64,000 nucleotides of DNA from Xanthomonas sp. DAR 80977 (GTDB lineage Bacteria > Pseudomonadota > Gammaproteobacteria > Xanthomonadales > Xanthomonadaceae). Shown here piece by piece: positions 17,030 to 24,862 of this stretch. Within the stretch, counting starts at the first letter, position 1. Every line of letters starts with the position of its first letter. The notes below the pieces were generated by a model. The model ran no database searches. It saw only the letters and a list, made by a program, of their open reading frames with translations, and was not told the DNA's origin. The position numbers and the translations under genes were made by a program. The stretch is from contig NZ_CP162487.1 in NCBI RefSeq assembly GCF_041240605.1, positions 4,409,001 to 4,473,000 on the forward strand, given 5' to 3'.

Positions 17030-18540
17030 GGCAATCGACGCCATACCCGGTAGGACCCTTGTCGGTAGACCAGACTGTAGCCGGGCAGGCCTTGTTGCCA
17101 CAGCTGCGGCAGGCGCCGGTTGACGCTGTCCAGCGCCCCGGCCTGGCTCGCCGGGTCGGCCACCACCACCTGCGCCGGCATCTGCCGCGGGTCGTCCAGC
17201 GCGCGCTTGTAGCGCGGGTCGAACGGCAGGACCAGGCCCTGCGCGTCGCCGCGCGCCACGATCACCGCGTAGCCGGCGCGGTCGTCGAGCAGGGTCGGCA
17301 GCCGCGCCTCGGCCAGCCAGGCGCCCAGCCGCGCTTCGTCCGGATGCCGCGGCGCCACCGGCGCGCGCAACGCCGCGGCCCAGTCGCGGGTGGTCGAGGC
17401 GGCGGTCTGGGCGATGACCCAGCTGCTGGCGACCGCGCCGAGCAGCAGCAGCGCCAGGGCCGGCCAGCGCAGTTCGCGGCGCAGATCGCCCAGCACCAGC
17501 GCCGCCGGCACCACCATCAGCGCCAGGAAATCCAGCGGCTGTGCGCTGAAGCGCGCCCACGCCGCCAGCGTGCCGGCGCCGATCACGGTGACCGTCGCCA
17601 CCAGCACGCAGCGCCAGGTGCTGCCCAGGCGCGCGCGCCGCACCAGCAACAGCAGCGGCGTGGTGACCAGGCCGGCCAGCGCCAGGTACAGCGGCGGCCA
17701 CCACGGCCGCGCCAGCGCCTGCTGCAGCCACGGCTGCAGCGCGGCCTGCGCGTAGCTGCCGCGGAACGCCGAATGCTGGTCGCGCACGAACAGCAGCGCG
17801 TCGCCGAAGAACAGGTAGTTCAGGTACATCCAGGTCGCGACCGCGAACAGGAACGGCAGGTAGCAGACCAGGTAGAACGACACCGGCGCGCGCCGCAACA
17901 TGCCCTGCGGCGCGATCAGGCCCAGCCACGGCGCCATCGCCACGGCCAGGAAGCAGGCGCGTTCGTCGACGAAGAACAGCAGGCACAGGCCCAGCGCCAG
18001 GCGCAGGTAGGCGAAGGCTTCCGGGTCGCCGCGGAAATGGCGCAGCGCGCGGCAGGTCAGGTAGAACACCAGCAGGCCCAGGCCCTGGTTGTTGCCCGAC
18101 AGCGTCGGCCACAGGAAGAACGGCTGCAGCACCAGCGCCGCGCACAGGCCCCAGGCCCAGCCGCGGCCCAGGCCGGCGGCGAGATCGCGCCACAGCAGGG
18201 TCACCATCGCCGCGCCGGCGAGCACGTCCACCAGGTACGGCAGCAACGGCGTGGACAGCCCCGGCACGCCGCCGATCAGCAGGCCCAGGTACAGCGAGGC
18301 CTGCGCGTACAGGAACCCCAGGTATTCGGTGCGGAAACCGGCCGCGTCGCGCAACAGCAGCAGCTTGGCGTACTGCGCCATCGCGTCGTCGCTCATGTAG
18401 CCGTGCGCGAGCAACCGGTGGCACAGCAGCGCCAGCAGCGCAGCGGTGGCCACGAACACCGGCGCGCCGCGGTAGCGGCCCGGCGTCTCAGTCGTCGAGG
18501 GCGGCGCGGCGCTCTTCGGCCATGTGCTTGCTGATGCCAT
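17026..18540 (-). CDS. Multispanning membrane protein, GT-C/ArnT-like
   Basis: A 504-residue protein with about ten to twelve hydrophobic helices and a soluble C-terminal part of roughly 110 residues. The first loop after the first helix contains YMSDDAMAQYAK, similar in position to the acidic DD motif of lipid-linked-sugar transferases of the GT-C fold (ArnT, PMT, GT39). No close family could be named. The C-terminal region (after SSWVIAQTAAS) is probably periplasmic. The ATG at 18540 overlaps the preceding gene by 53 bases and has no clear ribosome-binding site; a GTG at 18459 is possible. The GTGA overlap with the hydrolase gene shows that both belong to one operon. A role in glycan modification or transfer fits but is inferred. 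Confidence 0.7.
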   Translation of the reverse strand: MASASTWPKSAAPPSTTETPGRYRGAPVFVATAALLALLCHRLLAHGYMSDDAMAQYAKLLLLRDAAGFRTEYLGFLYAQASLYLGLLIGGVPGLSTPLLPYLVDVLAGAAMVTLLWRDLAAGLGRGWAWGLCAALVLQPFFLWPTLSGNNQGLGLLVFYLTCRALRHFRGDPEAFAYLRLALGLCLLFFVDERACFLAVAMAPWLGLIAPQGMLRRAPVSFYLVCYLPFLFAVATWMYLNYLFFGDALLFVRDQHSAFRGSYAQAALQPWLQQALARPWWPPLYLALAGLVTTPLLLLVRRARLGSTWRCVLVATVTVIGAGTLAAWARFSAQPLDFLALMVVPAALVLGDLRRELRWPALALLLLGAVASSWVIAQTAASTTRDWAAALRAPVAPRHPDEARLGAWLAEARLPTLLDDRAGYAVIVARGDAQGLVLPFDPRYKRALDDPRQMPAQVVVADPASQAGALDSVNRRLPQLWQQGLPGYSLVYRQGSYRVWRRLP

Positions 18541-20416
18541 GGGTGGTCTTTTCCCAGTAGAACGGATTGCGGATGAGTTGCCAAAGCCCCTTGTAGGCGG
18601 CGATCGATTGCAGCAGCCAGTACAGCGGCACGGTCAGCGCGTACGGCGCCAGCCGGAAGTAGTCGCGCTTGAACGCGGCCACCAGGGTCATGTAGATCAG
18701 GAAGCCGTTGCCCAGCAGCAGGTTGAGCAGGCTCAGGTACAGCAGCGCGGGCGGAAAGAACGGATCGAAGAACTTCGACCCCGCCGCCAGCCACAGGCCG
18801 TAGCTCAACCACATCAGCGGCGCGACCAGCGCGGTGAAGAAAGTCCCGCCGACGAACAGCTGGAAGCCCCAGAAACCGCGGAAGCCGGTGGACCGGTACA
18901 GCTGCACCGGATCGCGCATGTGCACCAGCCAGGTCTGCATGTAGCCCTTGAGCCAGCGCGAGCGCTGCCGGATCCAGTTGGGGATGCTGACGTTGGCTTC
19001 CTCGAACGTGGTCGAGTTGACCACGCTGACCCGATAGCCCTGCTGGGTCAGGCGCACGCCCAGGTCGGCGTCCTCGGTGACGTTGTACGGGTCCCAGGCA
19101 TGGACCTTGCGCAGGATGTCCAGGCGGAAATGGTTGGAGGTGCCGCCCAGCGGGATCGGGATGCGCAGCGTTTCCAGCGCCGGCAGGTAGAAGTCGAACC
19201 ACAGCGTGTATTCCAGCGTGAACATGCGCGTGAGCCAGTTCTCGTCGGCGTTGTAGTAGTTCAGCCGCGCCTGGATGCAGGCCACGTCGGCCGGCGACTT
19301 GCGGAACGCGGCGACCGCGCGCTTGAGCTGGTCCGGCTCCGGCTTGTCCTCGGCGTCGTAGATGGTGAGCATCTGCCCGCGCGCGAACTGCAGCGCGTAG
19401 TTGCAGGCCTTCGGCTTGGTCTTGGGCTGCGACGGCGGCACCCGGATGATCTCGAAGAACGCCTCCAGGCCCAGTGCCTTGGCCGCCTCGATGGTCTCGA
19501 TGTCGTCGGCCTCCAGCACCAGCTTCACGTCCAGCTTGGAGGTCGGGTAGTCGAGCCGGCGCAGGGCGTTGGCCAGGATCGGCAGCACGTCCGGCTCCTT
19601 GTACATCGGCACCAGCACCGTATACACCGGCAGGTCCTCGTCGCTGAGCGCGGCGACCTCCTCGTCGCTGACCTTGATGTCGATGCGGCGCCGCGCGCCG
19701 CGCCAGGCCAGCGCGAACTTCAGGCCGAAGGTGGCCAGGAACGCCACCCCGATCACCGTGTTGATCGCGATCAGGCTCGCCACCGGCCACAGCGCCAGGG
19801 CCAGGACCAGCAGCACCGCCAGCGCCCACAGGAACACCACCTGCTTGCGGGTCACGACCTGCCTGGCCGAATGCTCCGGCGCATGCTCGGCGAGCAGGTT
19901 CAGCGCGTCGTGGGTGAGCTGCGCGTCGGCCTGCTGCTGCAGGCCCCAGACGATGTCGAACTTGGAGGTGCCGACGAAGCGCACGTCCGCGCCGTACAGG
20001 TTGCGCGCCCAGGCGAAGGTCTCCGGGCCGGGATCGGCCACCGCCAGCACCAGCCGGCCCTCTTCGCGGCGCCACGGCAGCACCAGGCGCTGCGCGTATT
20101 CGGCCAGCCGCTCCGGTTCGAACAGCGCCGGGTCGATCGGCTGCTGCAGCAGGTTGACGAAGTTCAGCCCGAAATGCGCCGACAGCACCGTGTAGAACTG
20201 CAGCGCGGTGACCCCGCGCTGGGCCAGCACCACATCGCCCAGGCGCGAACGCCAGCGCGCCTGCAGCGCCAGCGCGTCCTGCAGCTGCGCCGCGTCGATG
20301 ACCCCGGCTTCGACCAGCGCGGTGCCGATCGGGGTCTGCCAGCCGCGCGGTTCGGGCACGCTGCCGAGCGGGCCGATCGCGTCGCCGGCGCTGGCGCCGG
20401 CCATGGACTCGTTCAC
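18488..20416 (-). CDS. Family 2 glycosyltransferase with N-terminal MshEN-type domain (NfrB-like)
   Basis: A 642-residue synthase. Residues about 28-85 contain two 24-residue repeats spaced by five residues, beginning P-I-G-T-A-L and R-L-G-D-V-V; this is the layout of the MshEN/GspE N-terminal domain, which binds c-di-GMP. Helices at about 195-235 precede a GT2 domain with VLVPMYKEPDVL, DAEDKPEPDQL (DxD-like), TEDADLG and the QRSRW motif, then four to five membrane helices. The C-terminus has FYWEKTTHG, close to the WDKTTH found before the MshEN domain of E. coli NfrB, so the domain order is swapped relative to NfrB. The GTG at 20416 follows AGGAGG by five bases. It should polymerise and translocate a glycan; the sugar is unknown. 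Confidence 0.85.
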   Translation of the reverse strand: MNESMAGASAGDAIGPLGSVPEPRGWQTPIGTALVEAGVIDAAQLQDALALQARWRSRLGDVVLAQRGVTALQFYTVLSAHFGLNFVNLLQQPIDPALFEPERLAEYAQRLVLPWRREEGRLVLAVADPGPETFAWARNLYGADVRFVGTSKFDIVWGLQQQADAQLTHDALNLLAEHAPEHSARQVVTRKQVVFLWALAVLLVLALALWPVASLIAINTVIGVAFLATFGLKFALAWRGARRRIDIKVSDEEVAALSDEDLPVYTVLVPMYKEPDVLPILANALRRLDYPTSKLDVKLVLEADDIETIEAAKALGLEAFFEIIRVPPSQPKTKPKACNYALQFARGQMLTIYDAEDKPEPDQLKRAVAAFRKSPADVACIQARLNYYNADENWLTRMFTLEYTLWFDFYLPALETLRIPIPLGGTSNHFRLDILRKVHAWDPYNVTEDADLGVRLTQQGYRVSVVNSTTFEEANVSIPNWIRQRSRWLKGYMQTWLVHMRDPVQLYRSTGFRGFWGFQLFVGGTFFTALVAPLMWLSYGLWLAAGSKFFDPFFPPALLYLSLLNLLLGNGFLIYMTLVAAFKRDYFRLAPYALTVPLYWLLQSIAAYKGLWQLIRNPFYWEKTTHGISKHMAEERRAALDD

Positions 20417-20426
20417 GGCCGCCTCC

Positions 20427-21398
20427 TCAGAACCGCCACCAGGCGGCCACGAACGGGCCGCCGGCGCCGCCGGTGTTGCGCCCGGCCACCGGCTGCTGGT
20501 AGCCGAGCTGCAACTGGGTGCCGCCGGGCAGCGTGTGCAGCAGCGAGGCCTGCAGCTTGGTCAGGTCGTAGTTGTTGCCGCGGATCGGGGTGCCGGGCGC
20601 GTAGACCGGATTGGGGCCGTTGCCGTTGCCCAGGCCCTGGATCACGTTGAGTTCGCCGATCAGCATCCAGCGCGGCGCCAGCGCCAGGCCGCTGCTGATG
20701 TCCAGCCGCGCCTCGTCGGCGGAGTCGCCGCCGCGTAGGCGTACCGCCGCGCCGAGGTCCACGTAGCCGTCGCGGCTGCCGGCCCGGTAGCCGCGGCCGA
20801 CGCTGTAGCGCAGTTCGGCGCCGTAGTCGCCCTGCCCCAGCGCCGGATGGTCGCGGTCGTCGGCGCCCTGCCGGCCGTAGCCGGGAATCAGCGCCAGCAC
20901 CTGCACCGCGCCCTGCCACGGGCCGTCGCGGCCGTCCGGGTCCAGGCGGTAGCGCAGCCCGATTTCCTGGTCGGCCCAGCCGGTGGTGTGCTGGTCGCCG
21001 TAGCCGCTGTCGTTGCGGTAGCCGACCTTGCTGAAATAGAAGTTGCCGACCAGGGTCAGGTCGGCGCTCAATCCATACTCGGCATAGAAGTTCAGCTGGT
21101 CCTGGCGGCTGCGCCCGGCATCGGGGAAATTCTGGCTCTGGCCGTGGCTGTTGTAGACCGCGCCGCCATCGCTGTGGCTGGCCTTGAGGATCGCCAGCGC
21201 GGCGCCCTCGTCCTGCACCCAGGCACCGGCGAAACACGGTCCGGCCGCCATGGCCGCCAGGCCCAGCGCCAGCGCCGGCAGCAGTGCGCGCGTGCGCCGG
21301 CCCGGCTGCTGCCGCAGGCCACCGGTGTTCGCCATAGAAGGGGGTGCCGCACATGCGTGCGACCACGAGCGCGCACGCTCGCCGTAGGGCTGGTTCAT
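20427..21398 (-). CDS. Putative outer-membrane beta-barrel protein of the glycan module
   Basis: A 323-residue protein with a hydrophobic signal region (about 36-57, ending CFAGAW) and a body of alternating short strands rich in Gly, Tyr and Asp, such as LNFYAEYGLSADLTLVGNF and DYGAELRYSVGRGY. It ends VAAWWRF, a terminal Phe as in outer-membrane barrels. No family was recognised; the pattern resembles small 10-12-strand barrels. An AGGA about ten bases before the ATG at 21398 favours that start although it makes the leader long; an ATG at 21335 would give a shorter leader. It is the first gene of the four-gene operon, ten bases before the synthase, and is a plausible export pore for its product. 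Confidence 0.7.
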   Translation of the reverse strand: MNQPYGERARSWSHACAAPPSMANTGGLRQQPGRRTRALLPALALGLAAMAAGPCFAGAWVQDEGAALAILKASHSDGGAVYNSHGQSQNFPDAGRSRQDQLNFYAEYGLSADLTLVGNFYFSKVGYRNDSGYGDQHTTGWADQEIGLRYRLDPDGRDGPWQGAVQVLALIPGYGRQGADDRDHPALGQGDYGAELRYSVGRGYRAGSRDGYVDLGAAVRLRGGDSADEARLDISSGLALAPRWMLIGELNVIQGLGNGNGPNPVYAPGTPIRGNNYDLTKLQASLLHTLPGGTQLQLGYQQPVAGRNTGGAGGPFVAAWWRF

Positions 21399-21569
21399 CG
21401 CCGTTGTTTCCTGGAGGGGGGCCCCTGGAACAGGGAGCAGGAAACGATCCCGTAGCGGAATCGCGATCGGAACGTAGCACTTTTTCCGTGTGCTTCACAT
21501 CACGCAATAAATGAACTGCTCATCACGCATACAGCCTGACGCAGCGCATGCACCAGCCTGGTGCTGCGT

Positions 21570-22415
21570 TCAGCCGGGACGCCGCCAGCACAGCCTGGCG
21601 AAGGTCACCCAGGCATGCAGCCAGATCACCGCCCACACCGCCGCGCGCACCGGCGCCGGGCGCGTCGGCGCCTCGAACTTGCGGAAGTAGCGCCACAGGC
21701 CGCGATGCTTGTGCCATTCCACGAACCAGGGCCGCTTGCGGCTGGAGACGCCGCGCACGTGCAGCACGCGCATGTCGTTGCGCACCGCGACCGTGGCCCC
21801 GGCCTGGCGCGCGCGGCGGCACAGGTCCAGGTCCTCGGCATGCAGGCGGTAGCCGGCGTCCCAGCCGCCGATCCGCTCGAACAGCGCGCGCGGCAGCAGC
21901 ATCAGCGCACCGGAGATCGCCTGCACGCGCTGCAGCGGCTGCGCCGGATCGGCCGCGACCGCCAGCCGCGAACCGGCCAGCGGGTGCCGCAGCATCGCCG
22001 CGAAGTCCGGATCGCGGCGGCGCACCGCGGCGTCGGCGCGGCCGTGCTCGTCGACCTGCTCCACCCCGAGCAGCGCGTCGCCGAGCGCGGCGACCTGCGC
22101 GCGCAGCAGCGCCAGCGTGTCGGCCTCCACCAGCAGATCCGGATTGACGAACGCCAGCCACGCCGCGTCGCTGGCCGCCGCGCCCTGGTTGCAGGCGGTG
22201 GCGAAGCCGGGATTGTCGGGATTGGCGATGAAGCGCACGCGCCGGTCCTCCAGCGCGTGGCGCTGCACGATCGCCAGGGTGTCGTCGCGCGAGGCGTTGT
22301 CGACCACGCGGATCTGCGCCACCTCGGCGGCCGCGCGCAGCCGCTGCAGACAGGCGTCGATGGTGCTGCCGCTCTCGTAGGTCACCACCACCACGGCCAT
22401 CTGCTGTTCGCTCAT
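21570..22415 (-). CDS. Family 2 glycosyltransferase, rhamnosyltransferase-like
   Basis: A 281-residue soluble GT-A enzyme of the WbbL/rhamnosyltransferase type. It starts MSEQQMAVVVVTYESGSTIDACL, followed by IRVVDNASRDDT (nucleotide-binding Asp), GFATACNQGA, FVNPDLLVE (metal-binding DxD-like), SGALMLLPRALFERIGGWD and YRLHAEDLDLCRRA (ExxD, catalytic-base region). A hydrophobic segment near the C-terminus (WAVIWLHAWVTFA) suggests peripheral membrane contact. It is encoded about 170 bases upstream of the outer-membrane protein gene on the same strand, so it may belong to the same surface-glycan programme. The ATG at 22415 lacks a strong ribosome-binding site. A 15-base palindrome follows the stop (21550-21564). 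Confidence 0.85.
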   Translation of the reverse strand: MSEQQMAVVVVTYESGSTIDACLQRLRAAAEVAQIRVVDNASRDDTLAIVQRHALEDRRVRFIANPDNPGFATACNQGAAASDAAWLAFVNPDLLVEADTLALLRAQVAALGDALLGVEQVDEHGRADAAVRRRDPDFAAMLRHPLAGSRLAVAADPAQPLQRVQAISGALMLLPRALFERIGGWDAGYRLHAEDLDLCRRARQAGATVAVRNDMRVLHVRGVSSRKRPWFVEWHKHRGLWRYFRKFEAPTRPAPVRAAVWAVIWLHAWVTFARLCWRRPG

Positions 22416-22760
22416 CCACCGATTATCCCGCAACCCGGCACGGCCAGCGCGCCGCGGGCGTGGCACGGAGCCCCCGTTGCCGCGCATACTCTGCGACCGT
22501 GGACGCGCGGCCCGCCTTGCAGCAGGCCGCCATCCACGGGGACGCGGAACTGTCCGCGCCCTTTCCCTCGCACAGTGCAGATGCCGGCCAGCGCTCGTTC
22601 CTGTCCAAGGCTGCCGCCACGACCCAGAAACCGCGTACGCCGCTCCGGCCTGCGCGCGTGCCGACGGCCCGGCGGCGCCGTCGTCCATTCAGCCGATATA
22701 TCCATCGGACGTATCAATAGCACCGCAGATCATTGGTCTAGACCAGATGCCGGGGCAAGC
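22416..22760 (+). other. Divergent intergenic region with operator
   Basis: This 345-base gap between the leftward glycosyltransferase and the rightward salvage operon contains no credible gene. Most of it is GC-rich and featureless. Towards the right end it becomes less GC-rich: a weak promoter-like pair TTCAGC (about 22689) and TATCAA (about 22713) spaced by 18 bases precedes the operator at 22732-22748. No TPP-riboswitch core was found. Confidence 0.5.
22732..22748 (+). promoter_or_regulatory. HutC/GntR-type operator (TGGTCTAGACCA)
   Basis: The sequence TGGTCTAGACCA (22734-22745) is a perfect 12-base palindrome and matches operators of the HutC/UTRA branch of GntR regulators (for example DasR-type sites, ACTGGTCTAGACCACT). 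It lies 13 bases before the ATG at 22761, downstream of a candidate -10, a position suited to repression. A GntR/UTRA gene ends the same cluster at 29007-29744. Binding is inferred. Confidence 0.75.
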
Positions 22761-23714
22761 ATGCGCTTCCCGTCCCCGCCGGCCGTCCCCGCCATGCGCC
22801 CGCTGCGCGTCATGCTCGAATACTTCCATCCGTGGCCGAACTCGGCCGGCTTCTACCTGGCGCGCGAGCGCGGCTGGTACCGCGATTGCGGCCTGGAGCT
22901 GGTGCTGCAATTGCCCGACCCCTGGCATGGCGACGGCCTGGCGCACCTGCTGCGCGGCGACTGCGACTTCGCGGTGTTCCCCAGCAACCGCCTGCTGGTG
23001 CGCCGCGCCGGCGGCGAGCCGCTGCGCGCGATCGCGGCGATCAACCAGTGCGGGCTCGAGGCGATCCAGACCCTGACCGGCCTGGGCATCGCCCGCCCGC
23101 GCGACCTGGGTGGGCGCCGGCTGGCGATGAACCCGACGCCGCGCGGGCTGGCGATGGTGCGGCACCTGGTCGCGCACGACGGAGGCGATCCGGACGCCGT
23201 GACGATCGTGGATGCCGGCAGCCGCGAACTGCGGCCGGAAGACCTGGCCGCCGGCGTCGCCGATGCCAGCTTCGGCGGCTACTGGGCCTGGGAGGCGCTG
23301 ATGGACAGCCGCATCGAGGCCGCGCGGCGGGTGACCTGGCCGGTCGCCGCGCTCGGCGCGCCCGCCTACCACAGCTACCTGCTCGGCGCGCACGAGCGCA
23401 CGCTGGCCGCGCAACCGCAACAGGTGCGCGCGTTCCTCGCCGCCACCGCGCGCGGGTTCCTGGCCGCGGCGGCCGCGCCGCTGGACGCGCTCGACGCCTA
23501 CGAGCGCGCCACCCCGTATTTCCCGCGCACCTTGCTGTCGGCCTCGTTGCACGCGATCGCGCCGACCTGGCTGCATGGCGGGCGCTGGGGACGGATGCGC
23601 CAGCCGCTGCTGCAGGGCTATGCGCACTGGCTGGCGCAGCATGGCGTGCTTGCCGACGCCGAGGCCTGGCGCGATGCCGCCGATCCGCGCTTCCTGGCCG
23701 AGACACCGGCATGA
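22761..23714 (+). CDS. NMT1/THI5-like substrate-binding protein without signal peptide
   Basis: A 317-residue protein of the NMT1/THI5-like periplasmic-binding-protein fold: RVMLEYFHPWPNSAGFYLARERGWY near the start, then GDCDFAVFPSN, RPRDLGGRRLAMN and a VRAFLAATARGFLAA helix. Relatives bind thiamine pyrimidine precursors or act as THI5 pyrimidine synthases. Two features are odd. No signal peptide or lipobox is visible from the ATG at 22761, nor upstream in frame, so it may stay in the cytoplasm. No ABC permease or ATPase is encoded nearby. The Cys cluster (CCCFC) of yeast THI5 is absent. It ends in an ATGA overlap with the kinase gene, as first gene of the operon, directly behind the GntR-type operator. 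Confidence 0.78.
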   Translation: MRFPSPPAVPAMRPLRVMLEYFHPWPNSAGFYLARERGWYRDCGLELVLQLPDPWHGDGLAHLLRGDCDFAVFPSNRLLVRRAGGEPLRAIAAINQCGLEAIQTLTGLGIARPRDLGGRRLAMNPTPRGLAMVRHLVAHDGGDPDAVTIVDAGSRELRPEDLAAGVADASFGGYWAWEALMDSRIEAARRVTWPVAALGAPAYHSYLLGAHERTLAAQPQQVRAFLAATARGFLAAAAAPLDALDAYERATPYFPRTLLSASLHAIAPTWLHGGRWGRMRQPLLQGYAHWLAQHGVLADAEAWRDAADPRFLAETPA

Positions 23715-24862
23715 GCGCGCAGCACCAGATGCACAGCATGAGCGCGGCCACCGCGGCCGCCGACTGGCCGCCGCTGCGCGCCGACGAGGTGGACACGCTG
23801 CTGCGGCGCTTCGCGCTGCACGACGCGGTGCGCGCGTTGCGCTGGCACAGCCCGCGCCCGTTCTCCGCGGCGGCCGAGGTCGAGACCGGGGTCGGCACGC
23901 TGTTCGTCAAGCGCCATCACCGCAGCCTGCGCGACGTGCGCACGCTGGGCGAGGAGCACCGCTTCATCGCCCACCTGCGCGCACGCGGCGCGCCGGTGCC
24001 GCTGCTGCTGCATAGCGCCGAGGGCGCCACTGCGGTGCAATTGGGCGACTGGACCTACGAAGTGCAGCGCGCCGCACAGGGCGAGGACGTCTACCGCGAG
24101 GCCGCGTCGTGGACCGCGTTCGCCAGCACGGCCCACGCCCATGCCGCCGGGCGCGCGCTGGCCGGCCTGCACCGCGCCGCCAGCGGCTATGCCGCCGCAC
24201 CGCGCAGCACCACGCTGCTGGTCGCCAACCTGCGCCTGTTCGGCCAGCCGCAGCCGTTGCCGGCGCTGCAGCAGGACCTGGCGCGGCGGCCGGCGCTGGC
24301 CGCCTGGCTGCAGCGCCGCGACTGGCATGCCGACCTGCGCACGCATCTGCTGCCCTGGCACGCGCAGGCCTGGCCGCTGCTGCGCTCGCCGCCGCCGGCG
24401 CTGTGGACGCACGGCGACTGGCACGCCTCCAATCTGCTGTGGCGCGGCCACGGCGATGCCAGCGAGGTCAGCGCGGTGTTCGACTTCGGCCTGGCCGACC
24501 GCAACTTCGCGCTGTACGACCTGGCCACCGCGATCGAACGCAACCTGGTGCCATGGCTGCACCTGGACGAAGGCCGCCGCGCCGTCGCCGAACTCGACCA
24601 GCTGGACGCGCTGCTGCACGGCTACGCCGCGGTGCTGCCGCTGGACCCTGCGCAGCTGCGCCTGCTGGCGGCGCTGCTGCCGCTGGTGCATGCCGATTTC
24701 GCGCTCAGCGAGATCGAGTACTTCGCCGGCATCACCGGCTCGGACGCGAATGCGGACATCGCCTACCGGCGCTACCTGCTCGGCCACGCCGACTGGTTCG
24801 GCGGCGACGACGGCCAGCGCCTGCTGCAGCACCTGCAGCGGCGCGCGGCGGCGTGGCGATGA
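23711..24862 (+). CDS. APH/choline-kinase-family phosphotransferase, possible thiamine kinase
   Basis: A 383-residue kinase of the aminoglycoside phosphotransferase/choline kinase superfamily. The catalytic loop HGDWHASN is at 234-241 (Asp236, Asn241), the metal-binding VFDFG at 256-260 (Asp258) and a likely ATP-binding Lys67 in LFVKRHH. The superfamily includes thiamine kinase ThiK as well as homoserine, choline and sugar kinases. Next to an NMT1/THI5-like gene and a PnuC-type transporter, a vitamin-trapping kinase is the most economical reading, but the substrate is inferred from context only. It overlaps both neighbours by ATGA (23711-23714 and 24859-24862), so it is translationally coupled. 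Confidence 0.8.
   Translation: MSAQHQMHSMSAATAAADWPPLRADEVDTLLRRFALHDAVRALRWHSPRPFSAAAEVETGVGTLFVKRHHRSLRDVRTLGEEHRFIAHLRARGAPVPLLLHSAEGATAVQLGDWTYEVQRAAQGEDVYREAASWTAFASTAHAHAAGRALAGLHRAASGYAAAPRSTTLLVANLRLFGQPQPLPALQQDLARRPALAAWLQRRDWHADLRTHLLPWHAQAWPLLRSPPPALWTHGDWHASNLLWRGHGDASEVSAVFDFGLADRNFALYDLATAIERNLVPWLHLDEGRRAVAELDQLDALLHGYAAVLPLDPAQLRLLAALLPLVHADFALSEIEYFAGITGSDANADIAYRRYLLGHADWFGGDDGQRLLQHLQRRAAAWR

Noticed and set aside
21550..21564. Palindrome GCACCAGCCTGGTGC as a strong terminator
   Set aside because: Stem arms of seven bases with a one-base centre and no U-tract; too weak to list as a terminator.
22416..22760. TPP riboswitch before the salvage operon
   Set aside because: The conserved CTGAGA and ACCTGATCTGG-type core elements are absent; the gap instead has a palindromic operator.
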